From: Euryarchaeota archaeon UBA125
GTDB lineage: Archaea > Thermoplasmatota > Poseidoniia > Poseidoniales > Thalassarchaeaceae
DNA: 13,784 nt
Assembly: GCA_002502625.1 (NCBI GenBank)
Contig: DAPV01000051.1
Coordinates: forward strand, 17,104-30,887
Direction of reading: 5' to 3'
Shown piece after piece: positions 7,667 through 13,784 of the stretch. The position numbers and the translations under genes were made by a program. Each line of letters starts with the position of its first letter. Positions within the stretch are counted from its first letter, which is position 1. The notes under the pieces were generated by a model, which made no database searches, had not been told where the DNA came from, and saw only the letters and a list, made by a program, of their open reading frames with translations.

Positions 7667-7679
7667 AATAATTACATAT
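7667..7679 (+). promoter_or_regulatory. TATA-like element for the acyl-CoA synthetase gene
   Basis: The plus strand reads AATAATTACATAT, centred about 26 nt before the ATG at 7699. The spacing fits a leaderless transcript and supports 7699 over the internal ATG at 7735. The match to the consensus is weaker than for the divergent box on the other strand. The whole 92-nt divergent spacer (7607-7698) contains nothing else recognisable. Confidence 0.45.
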
Positions 7680-7698
7680 CAAATCAATCGCATCCTTC

Positions 7699-9639
7699 AT
7701 GAGTAGACCCCCCCGTCGCACAAGAGTGAGTAACATGTGGAACCCCCCTCCAGAAGCACTGAAACCTGTACCTCTTGATCGAGATTGGTCAAAACCTGAT
7801 GACAAATATGGAGACCCAAAGACTCTCTATGATATGGTTAGGAAATCTGTTGACCTTTGGGGGGCAGATACCGTTCAGTGCACTTATGTTCCTAGTGAAG
7901 GAATGGACAGAGTGCCGATTACTCGAGGGCAATTCCATGACAATGTTCAGGCTCTTGCTGCTGGAATGAGAGCCGCCGGAGTGAAAGAAGATGACAGAGT
8001 ACTACAAATCGTAGATACTAGTCCTCAATTTGCTATGATTTTCTATGCTGCTAATATGATAGGTGCAGCAGCATCCGCAGTGTATACAAACATGAAAATG
8101 AAAGAATCTGTCTATTGTTATGATTTAGCGAATCCTTCAATTTTGTTCGTTGCAAATTCATCACTGCTTACCAGTTTCGCTGAAAATAAAGGTGATTCTG
8201 AATGGCCTATCGGTGGAGTTGTAATTCTTGATAATGAAATGCCTGATACAATGCCAGAAGGAGTTAACGTCAGCACATGGATGGACTTCATCAATGCAGG
8301 CCGTGCTGCTGAACCAGTAAATGACCCATGTATGGATCATACCAAACTTGCAAGTCTAATCTTTACATCTGGAACTAGTGGAGTCCCTAAAGCAGTAATG
8401 CTATCCAACTGGAATGTATTGCATAATGTTCTAGCTATACAGGGTAGAGCCCCACTATGGCCTGGTAGGAGAACAGCATGTTTCCTGCCATTCGCTCATT
8501 CACTTGCTCAAGCAGGAGATATGAGTGCAATGATTTACTTTGGATGTGAAGTCCATTTCGTATCTGATCTACTAAATCTAGTAAATGAAGTACAAGTCAT
8601 TAAGCCACATATTATGTTGTGTGTTCCACGAGTACTGAATCGATTCCATAGTAGAATAATGGCAGGAATTGAAGAAGGATCTGGACTGAAAAAGAAGTTA
8701 GCAAAATCTGCTTTGGCTACGGCTAAAAAGCGTACTCTTGCAGCTCCTACTGAGATGATTGCAGTACCTCCTAAGGGAATGAAAGATAAGATTCTAACCA
8801 AACTCGCAATAACAAAAATTCGAGAGCGCCTCGGAGGAGAACTCGATTTGATGATTAGTGGAGGAGCACCTCTAGATCCAGAAATCGCACTTTTCGTAAA
8901 CTGTCTTGGAATCAGTGTGCTAGAAGGATATGGGCTTTCTGAAACCGCGCCATTGGTTACCTTGAACGGATGGGAAGATGACTATGCTTCAATGTCTGGA
9001 ACAGTTGGACGAGCAATTCCTGGAGTTGAAGTTATCATTGACCAAGATGCATGGGATGATCCAAATTCTGAAGATGGTGAAATCGTAGTGAGAGGTCCAA
9101 ATGTAATGATGGGATATTGGAATAATCTTGAAGCAACAAATGAAGTAATCATGGAAGATGGGACTTTTAGAACTGGAGATTTGGGACGATTAGTTGATGG
9201 ATTCCTAAAGATTACTGGAAGAGTCAAGGAACAATTCAAGTTACAGAATGGAAAATACGTAGCTCCTTCTCCATTAGAAGAGCAGTTGAAACTCTCTCCA
9301 TTAATCGAGCAAGCATCAATTGATGGAAGAGGAAAAGTATCAACATACGTCATTATTCAACCAAATGAACAAGCAATGATGCAGGCAATGTCAGTTGACG
9401 GGATGTCAAAGAGTGATTTTGAAGCTGCATGTTCAGACCCTAAAGTTGGAGAATGGATGCTTGGAAAACTCAGCTCTGAAATCATGGAACCTCAGAAATG
9501 GAAAGGATTTGAGAAGCCTAAGACCATCATTATTGACCATAGAGAATGGACAACTGAAGATGTTCTTACTCCAAAAATGTCGGTAAAGCGACGAGTTCTT
9601 GAAGATCGATTCAAGGACAAAATTGCTCAGATTCCCTGA
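7699..9639 (+). CDS. long-chain acyl-CoA synthetase (AMP-binding, COG1022)
   Basis: This 646-residue adenylate-forming enzyme would join a fatty acid to CoA with ATP hydrolysis to AMP in the cytoplasm, feeding beta-oxidation or lipid synthesis. Visible signatures are the P-loop-like A3 motif TSGTSGVPK (223-231), the A5 motif GYGLSET (410-416), TGD at 492-494 with the Asp that contacts ribose, and the hinge and lysine region GRVKEQFKLQNGKYVAP at ~512-528. The order, the spacing and the GKYVAP form match the large long-chain type (FAA1/FadD15-like) rather than acetyl-CoA synthetase. The ATG at 7699 is chosen because a TATA-like element lies ~26 nt upstream; starting at 7735 would remove a short basic leader (SRPPRRTR). 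LysE follows after 15 nt, so the two may be co-transcribed. Chain-length preference cannot be read from sequence. Confidence 0.9.
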   Translation: MSRPPRRTRVSNMWNPPPEALKPVPLDRDWSKPDDKYGDPKTLYDMVRKSVDLWGADTVQCTYVPSEGMDRVPITRGQFHDNVQALAAGMRAAGVKEDDRVLQIVDTSPQFAMIFYAANMIGAAASAVYTNMKMKESVYCYDLANPSILFVANSSLLTSFAENKGDSEWPIGGVVILDNEMPDTMPEGVNVSTWMDFINAGRAAEPVNDPCMDHTKLASLIFTSGTSGVPKAVMLSNWNVLHNVLAIQGRAPLWPGRRTACFLPFAHSLAQAGDMSAMIYFGCEVHFVSDLLNLVNEVQVIKPHIMLCVPRVLNRFHSRIMAGIEEGSGLKKKLAKSALATAKKRTLAAPTEMIAVPPKGMKDKILTKLAITKIRERLGGELDLMISGGAPLDPEIALFVNCLGISVLEGYGLSETAPLVTLNGWEDDYASMSGTVGRAIPGVEVIIDQDAWDDPNSEDGEIVVRGPNVMMGYWNNLEATNEVIMEDGTFRTGDLGRLVDGFLKITGRVKEQFKLQNGKYVAPSPLEEQLKLSPLIEQASIDGRGKVSTYVIIQPNEQAMMQAMSVDGMSKSDFEAACSDPKVGEWMLGKLSSEIMEPQKWKGFEKPKTIIIDHREWTTEDVLTPKMSVKRRVLEDRFKDKIAQIP

Positions 9640-9654
9640 AGGGGCTTAACCTGA

Positions 9655-10251
9655 ATGACTCCTGAGGAATGGGCGGGCTTAGCCCTAGTCTGTGCATTAG
9701 GAGCAATGTCTCCAGGTCCTTCGTTAGCATTTGTTCTACGAAATACAATCAGTGGAGGAAGACAACGAGGACTTACAACTGCCATAGGCCATGGAATAGG
9801 AATCGGATTATACGCTATTGCATTCATTGCAGTACTTTCTGGTATACTAGATTCATTTCCAAGCATTGAGAGTGCTCTAAGGTGGACTGGGGTTATCCTA
9901 CTGATACTCTTTGGTACATTAATGCTCAAATCTAAACCATCAAAGGAAATAGATCAAGAAGATACACTATCAGATAATGCATTCTTTGCTGGATTCAGTC
10001 TTGCATTTTTTAATCCCAAAATTGCAGCATGGATGGTTGCAGTTTACAGTCAATTTGTACACCTAAATTCATCATTTGGTACCATGATAGGAATGGGTGT
10101 GTTGGCATTCGGTATTGATGCAGGTTGGTATGCAATTGTTGCAGTATTCTTTGGAGGAAGTATCGCTAAGAATCTTCAAAATAAATCTCAATTAATAGAC
10201 CGAATCGTTGGATCTTTACTGATTTTCTTTGGGATTTATTTGGCAATATAA
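9655..10251 (+). CDS. LysE/RhtB-family amino-acid exporter
   Basis: This 198-residue integral membrane protein has about six hydrophobic helices. The first helix holds the family signature SPGPSLAFVLRNTISGG followed by GLTTAIGHGIGIG (residues ~19-52). A charged cytoplasmic loop (~83-102, KSKPSKEIDQED) precedes FFAGFSLAFFNPKIAAW, where the Asn-Pro-Lys motif is typical of LysE/RhtB proteins, and two to three further helices end the protein. Family members export amino acids or related small molecules using the membrane gradient; the substrate here is unknown. The length matches the family (~200). It begins 15 nt after the acyl-CoA synthetase stop and ends 2 nt before the stop of the convergent DUF4203 gene. 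A functional link to the acyl-CoA gene is not evident. Confidence 0.85.
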   Translation: MTPEEWAGLALVCALGAMSPGPSLAFVLRNTISGGRQRGLTTAIGHGIGIGLYAIAFIAVLSGILDSFPSIESALRWTGVILLILFGTLMLKSKPSKEIDQEDTLSDNAFFAGFSLAFFNPKIAAWMVAVYSQFVHLNSSFGTMIGMGVLAFGIDAGWYAIVAVFFGGSIAKNLQNKSQLIDRIVGSLLIFFGIYLAI

Positions 10252-10253
10252 TT

Positions 10254-10895
10254 TCAAAGATTATCCAAATCATCGGCTGCAGCTTCACGGGTCAACCAAT
10301 AAATTTGGAAATATGTCCCTGCTGCAGCAGCAATAAACAAAATCGAACGATTGGTAGTCGATGAAATATCAATCAGAAGTGGACTTGTTGAACCCCCAAC
10401 TAGCACTGATAAACCCATCATAACACCGATTGCTCCTACTCCAGATGAAGCGAGATAGGAGATAATATTAGATTGGCTACGTAGCAATCTAGCGCCCAAT
10501 AAGAATCCTACATCTGCAATAATCGCTTTGATTATCATGGATGTGGAATAATATGGTTCCATGACTGTAAGAGCAATCAAAGTCACCAATAAGCCAACTA
10601 AGCCTCCAACCAACATGTGGATTCGATTGACGAAACGGAATACAATTGCTCCTGCAATCAGTCCAACAACGATTGAAATTCCAAGCACTTCATCTCCACC
10701 TACTGGAGCTGATTCCATAGTAGAAACAATACCGAAAATAGTGAGACCAACGACTCCTCCGATGCTCAATCCAACAATCCATGCAAGCATACGATGACCG
10801 AATAAACAGCAAACTAATCCTGCAGCAACCAAGAAAATCGATGCCTCAAGAGAGTAAGTTTCGGCAGCTGAATTCAACTCCGACATGTCAACCAT
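10254..10895 (-). CDS. DUF4203/TMEM198-like multi-pass membrane protein
   Basis: This 213-residue, strongly hydrophobic protein has about seven predicted membrane helices separated by very short loops. The helices are rich in Gly, Ala, Val and Ile, and short basic turns follow some of them (GHRML, FRFVNRIH, ARLLRSQS), as seen in DUF4203/TMEM198-like proteins. The C-terminus (LTREAAADDLDNL) is charged and probably cytoplasmic. No catalytic motif is visible and the function of the family is poorly known. ATG 10895 is used; ATG 10886 would remove three residues. A weak TATA-like GGATATGA lies ~27 nt upstream on the minus strand, and oligo-T tracts lie farther out at 10937-10952. Its stop lies 2 nt from the LysE stop, so the two genes converge with no room for separate terminators. 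The family name is tentative. Confidence 0.68.
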   Translation of the reverse strand: MVDMSELNSAAETYSLEASIFLVAAGLVCCLFGHRMLAWIVGLSIGGVVGLTIFGIVSTMESAPVGGDEVLGISIVVGLIAGAIVFRFVNRIHMLVGGLVGLLVTLIALTVMEPYYSTSMIIKAIIADVGFLLGARLLRSQSNIISYLASSGVGAIGVMMGLSVLVGGSTSPLLIDISSTTNRSILFIAAAAGTYFQIYWLTREAAADDLDNL

Positions 10896-10978
10896 GAACG
10901 TTCACAGTCCAAGGAAGGTCATATCCTCTTCGGCTTAAAAAATTAAAAAAAATTATATTTCGCATTAATTAGTCAAAG

Positions 10979-11107
10979 GTGAATCATTTCTACAAATGTG
11001 TACGATTCACATTTGTCGGGAACAGCGAACCTAATCCACCCACAAAAGTGGGCTTGAAATTAAATTCGCGTTCATTGGGTTCTCCAGCATCCGCCTTTCT
11101 CTCGCGG
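10979..11107 (+). other. candidate structured RNA or regulatory element (inverted-repeat cluster) in gene-free stretch
   Basis: This sits in the gene-free stretch between the DUF4203 gene and IcmF and holds at least four inverted repeats. GTGAATC (10979-10985) pairs with GATTCAC (11004-11010). ACAAATGTG (10992-11000) pairs with CACATTTGT (11008-11016). GAACCTAAT (11027-11035) pairs with ATTGGGTTC (11074-11082) and encloses CCCAC-AAAA-GTGGG (11039-11052). CCGC (11091-11094) pairs with GCGG (11104-11107). The first two compete for 11008-11010. The 9-bp stem has a G-U wobble read on the plus strand but an A-C mismatch read on the minus strand, mildly favouring a plus-strand RNA. Against that, the minus strand has a good TATA (ATTTTATACA, 11131-11140) ~26 nt before a possible start near 11110, and ends in T6/T8 runs at 10937-10952. 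No known RNA family was recognised; strand is uncertain. Confidence 0.4.
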
Positions 11108-11235
11108 CAGACATACTAAATAGTCGAGAATGTATAAAATGCAACTAAAAAAGTTCATAAAATATAATTTAATTTCATTTTTACTTAATATAATAATATA
11201 AAATTCTATTTTAATTAATAAAAAAGTAAATAATT
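11108..11235. other. very AT-rich intergenic block
   Basis: This ~128-nt stretch is nearly pure A/T apart from a few bases and has no coding potential. It holds many TATA-like strings on both strands (ATATAATAATATAAA at 11189-11203, TTTTAATTAATAAAA at 11210-11224), any of which could serve promoters for IcmF on the plus strand or an RNA on the minus strand. No origin-recognition-box repeat or replication gene is seen. Confidence 0.55.
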
Positions 11236-11340
11236 GCCTATTATAGAAATAGCCGGTGAACTCTTGACGGATCAGGGATTCGACAGTACATGGCAAGTGA
11301 CTCAGGCAGTTCGCCTGATGGCCCGGCAATTCGAGCATCT

Positions 11341-11345
11341 GGAGG
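11341..11345 (+). promoter_or_regulatory. Shine-Dalgarno supporting the IcmF start at 11350
   Basis: GGAGG is followed after four bases by ATG at 11350, similar in strength to the one before the SMUG1-like gene. It favours this start over the in-frame ATG at 11290, which has only a weak CAGGGA about 14 nt upstream. Confidence 0.6.
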
Positions 11346-11349
11346 AAAG

Positions 11350-13784
11350 ATGCCATTACGAATTATCACTGCAGCTGCTATTTTCGATGGACATGATGCC
11401 GCAATCGGAATTTTTCGACGAATCTTTCAATCCAGAGGATGCGAAGTGATACACTTAGGACACGATCGAGGAGCAGATGAAGTTGCACGGGCAGCAATTC
11501 AAGAGGATGCTCATGCAATCGCCATCACGTCATATCAAGGTGGAGCCGTTGAAATGTTCACCCATACAAAGCAGATTCTTGATGCATCAGGATTCGAACA
11601 CGTGTTCCTTTGTGGTGGAGGCGGAGGGACGATTTTACCCGGAGAAATAAGAGATCTAAGAGATTCTGGAATTGCAAGAATATACTCTCCTGACGATGGA
11701 AGAGATTTGGGATTAGTAGGGATGGTTGAAAATGCAATGGAGACTGCTTCTCAAATTAATTTGTTAGACAGTAGTAGATATTCAGATCTCTCAGGCCCTA
11801 TTGATGCTTCAAACCATGGAGCAGTAGCAAAGTTACTCACATTAGCAGAAAATGGAGACGACAAACTATTCAACTCAAAACTAGAAGAGTGTCGAAGTCG
11901 CAAACAAGGAAATGGATGCCCCGTTATTGGTTTAACTGGAACTGGCGGGGCAGGAAAATCTAGCCTTACTGATGAATTAATGTTGAGAATACAAAGAGAT
12001 AATCCAGGATTAAAGATTGCCTTACTCGCAACTGATCCAACTAGAAAGAAGACAGGAGGAGCACTATTAGGTGATAGAATCCGAATGAATTCATTAGCCA
12101 ATGACCATCTCTTCATGCGATCTTTTGCTAGTAGAGATAGCGGGAAAGAATTGGCCAATTGTATCGGAAGAGCGATTGATGTTTGTCGTGCTGTAGGGTT
12201 CGATCTGATTCTTTGTGAGACTAGTGGAATTGGCCAAGGAAATGATGCTATCACAGAAGTCGCGGACATATCGATGTATGTTACAACAAGGGAGTATGGA
12301 GCGCCTTCTCAGTTGGAAAAGTTAGCAGCTCTAGACTTTGCAGATCTAGTTGTTTTGAATAAGTTCGATCGTCCAGGGGCAGAAGATGCATTGGCTGAAA
12401 TTCGAAAGCAGGTAAAACGGAATAGAGAAGAGTGGGATGCTAGTAATGAAAGTCTTCCTGTCGTTCCAACTATTGCTTCCCAATTCGCTGATGCTGGAGT
12501 AGATCAACTATGGCATCGTTTGGTCGGATTACTAAACAGTAGAATGAATACCAATTTTGTGGCCGCTGAACCAAATTTGGGTGATGACGGTCTACCAAAG
12601 AGAAATGCACCAATCCCTCCAGAACGTCAAGGATACTTAGCAGAAGTTGCTTCAACAGTTAGAGAATACCATTCCTCTGCCCAAGGTATCGCTGAAAAAG
12701 TTCGTCTCGTACAACAATTGTCTTCTTCTTCAGAACGGATGAAGGAAATCGGAAAACTCGAAGCAGCGGCTGATTTAGCAGACGAAGCCCAATCATTGAG
12801 AAACGAAATTCCCGAAAACGTTTGGCAAGCATTGAACGAATTCGATGGATATGCCAAGGCATATCGTTCAGGTCAAGCATCCTATACTGTTCGAGGTAAA
12901 GAAATCCCAGTAGAGACTACCTCAAGCACTCTTTCAGGTATTGAAATGCCAAAGGTTGCCCTACCAGAAACAAACGATAGAGGAGAGTTATTCCAATGGA
13001 TTGCTAAAGAGAACAGACCTGGTTCATTCCCCTTCACTGGAGGAGTTTTCCCCTTCAAGAGAAAGGATGAGTTGCCTGTTCGAATGTTTGCAGGAGAAGG
13101 TAGTTCCGAGCGTACTAACAAACGTTTTCATTTCCTTTGTACTGATCAACCATTTAACCGCTTATCAACAGCCTTTGATTCACCTTCTCTCTATGGACGT
13201 GACCCTGAAGAAAGATTGGATATCTTCGGCAAGGTATGTGAATCAGGTGTTAGTATTAGTACAGTTGATGAAATGGAACGACTTTTCGAAGGATTCAATC
13301 TTTGTGACCCTAATACCAGTGTATCTATGACAATTAACGGAAATTACTGGTGGCATCTTGCAGCATTTTTTACTGTTGCTATACGTCAACAAATTCGAAT
13401 TTTTGAATCTGAAAGAGGTAGATCCCCTAATGAGAAAGAAACTGCAGAAATCCGTGCTCAAACATTGTCCACTGTAAGAGGAACAGTACAAGCCGATCAA
13501 CTCAAAGAGTCAATGGGCCAGAATACTCTTGTGCTTAATCTTGATACTGCACTCAAATTAATGGGAGATGTTGCAGAATTCTATGTAGATAATGAAGTAA
13601 GGAATCATTACTTTGTTTCAATTTCTGGCTATCATATCGCAGAAGCAGGAGCAAATCCGATTACTCAAGCTGCCTTAACATTGTCAAATGGTTTGACATA
13701 TGTTGAATTATTTAGAGCAAGAGGACTTGATCCTAACAAGTTCTTGCGTAATTTCTCATGGTTCTTCTCCAATGGAATGGATCC
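11350..13784 (+). CDS. icmF: fused isobutyryl-CoA mutase / G-protein chaperone IcmF (3' end outside window)
   Basis: About 811 residues of an adenosylcobalamin enzyme that interconverts isobutyryl-CoA and n-butyryl-CoA; the usual length is ~1090, so the C-terminus is cut by the window. Residues ~3-130 are the B12 domain with IFDGHDAA, H15 as lower cobalt ligand, and the GGGGGTI loop. Residues ~190-410 are the MeaB/MeaI-type GTPase that loads and protects B12: P-loop GTGGAGKSS (197-205), TSGIGQG, NKFD (337-340). A helical linker follows, then the catalytic barrel with RMFAGEG (F580), GQNT (Q724) and SGYHIAEAG (H762). F580 and Q724 stand where IcmF has Phe598 and Gln742, at the same 144-residue spacing; methylmalonyl-CoA mutase has Tyr and Arg there. 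An ATG at 11290 would add MASDSGSSPDGPAIRASGGK in frame; an in-frame stop at 11257-11259 bounds the extension. Confidence 0.9.
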   Translation, partial: MPLRIITAAAIFDGHDAAIGIFRRIFQSRGCEVIHLGHDRGADEVARAAIQEDAHAIAITSYQGGAVEMFTHTKQILDASGFEHVFLCGGGGGTILPGEIRDLRDSGIARIYSPDDGRDLGLVGMVENAMETASQINLLDSSRYSDLSGPIDASNHGAVAKLLTLAENGDDKLFNSKLEECRSRKQGNGCPVIGLTGTGGAGKSSLTDELMLRIQRDNPGLKIALLATDPTRKKTGGALLGDRIRMNSLANDHLFMRSFASRDSGKELANCIGRAIDVCRAVGFDLILCETSGIGQGNDAITEVADISMYVTTREYGAPSQLEKLAALDFADLVVLNKFDRPGAEDALAEIRKQVKRNREEWDASNESLPVVPTIASQFADAGVDQLWHRLVGLLNSRMNTNFVAAEPNLGDDGLPKRNAPIPPERQGYLAEVASTVREYHSSAQGIAEKVRLVQQLSSSSERMKEIGKLEAAADLADEAQSLRNEIPENVWQALNEFDGYAKAYRSGQASYTVRGKEIPVETTSSTLSGIEMPKVALPETNDRGELFQWIAKENRPGSFPFTGGVFPFKRKDELPVRMFAGEGSSERTNKRFHFLCTDQPFNRLSTAFDSPSLYGRDPEERLDIFGKVCESGVSISTVDEMERLFEGFNLCDPNTSVSMTINGNYWWHLAAFFTVAIRQQIRIFESERGRSPNEKETAEIRAQTLSTVRGTVQADQLKESMGQNTLVLNLDTALKLMGDVAEFYVDNEVRNHYFVSISGYHIAEAGANPITQAALTLSNGLTYVELFRARGLDPNKFLRNFSWFFSNGMD

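Noticed and set aside
10979..11107. Cobalamin riboswitch upstream of a B12-dependent enzyme
   Set aside because: GGGAAC and AATCC occur in a suggestive order, but the conserved B12 box and the GCTG...CCCGC region are absent, and riboswitches of this class normally control B12 synthesis or uptake rather than mutases.
11015..11110. tRNA, 5S rRNA, SRP RNA or RNase P RNA
   Set aside because: No T-loop with flanking stems, no cloverleaf, no SRP helix 8 motif and no RNase P core sequence could be found on either strand.
11234..11449. TTG-started frame of 71 codons before and into IcmF
   Set aside because: The second half lies inside the conserved B12-binding domain of IcmF in another frame, and there is no ribosome-binding site or recognisable family. 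The first ~38 residues look protein-like, so a small chance remains, but the IcmF frame explains the region better.
11751..12269. Minus-strand 172-codon frame opposite IcmF
   Set aside because: It is antisense to the conserved GTPase domain, whose P-loop and switch motifs are clearly on the plus strand; no family or start signal supports it.

Overview
This AT-rich window looks like a marine planktonic archaeon, most likely Marine Group II (Poseidoniales) or a close Thermoplasmatota relative. The reasons are an archaeal Csl4 exosome subunit, a METTL5-type rRNA methyltransferase, a COG1031 radical SAM protein, archaeal TATA boxes placed as for leaderless transcripts, and a large secreted protein with Ca-binding Asp repeats. 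Bacterial-looking genes (IcmF, LysE, FACS-type ligase) and a eukaryote-like SMUG1 glycosylase are mixed in. The lineage is an inference from gene content; no rRNA gene is present.

Region 1 (1-5014, + strand) is a tightly packed information-processing cluster. It holds the 3' end of an unidentified acidic protein, a small double-CxxC zinc-ribbon protein, a METTL5-like rRNA N6-adenine methyltransferase, a Csl4 exosome subunit extended by a CxxC-x17-CxxC zinc module and an RRM with a Gly/Arg tail, a COG1031 radical SAM protein with a C-terminal helix-hairpin-helix, and a SMUG1-like uracil-DNA glycosylase. The last two are translationally coupled (TTGA overlap behind a strong Shine-Dalgarno).

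Region 2 (5009-7606, - strand) is one 865-residue, membrane-anchored extracellular protein: signal anchor, FSH1-like serine hydrolase, His-rich domain, thrombospondin type-3 Asp repeats, YHYH domain and C-terminal membrane helix. It shares a short divergent promoter region with Region 3 (7699-10251, + strand), which carries a long-chain acyl-CoA synthetase and a LysE-family exporter. A DUF4203/TMEM198-like membrane protein (10254-10895, - strand) converges on LysE with a 2-nt gap.

Region 4 (10896-13784) opens with a 454-nt gene-free stretch holding several inverted repeats (a possible structured RNA) and a very AT-rich block. It continues into the first ~811 residues of IcmF, a fused B12-binding / G-protein chaperone / acyl-CoA mutase that runs off the window. 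Two active-site positions point to isobutyryl-CoA rather than methylmalonyl-CoA. With the acyl-CoA ligase, this suggests branched or fatty acyl-CoA use by a heterotroph.

No CRISPR array, insertion sequence, tRNA or rRNA was seen. The best candidates for something undescribed are the Csl4-zinc-RRM fusion, the structured intergenic element at 10979-11107, and the hydrolase/His-rich/TSP3/YHYH surface protein.
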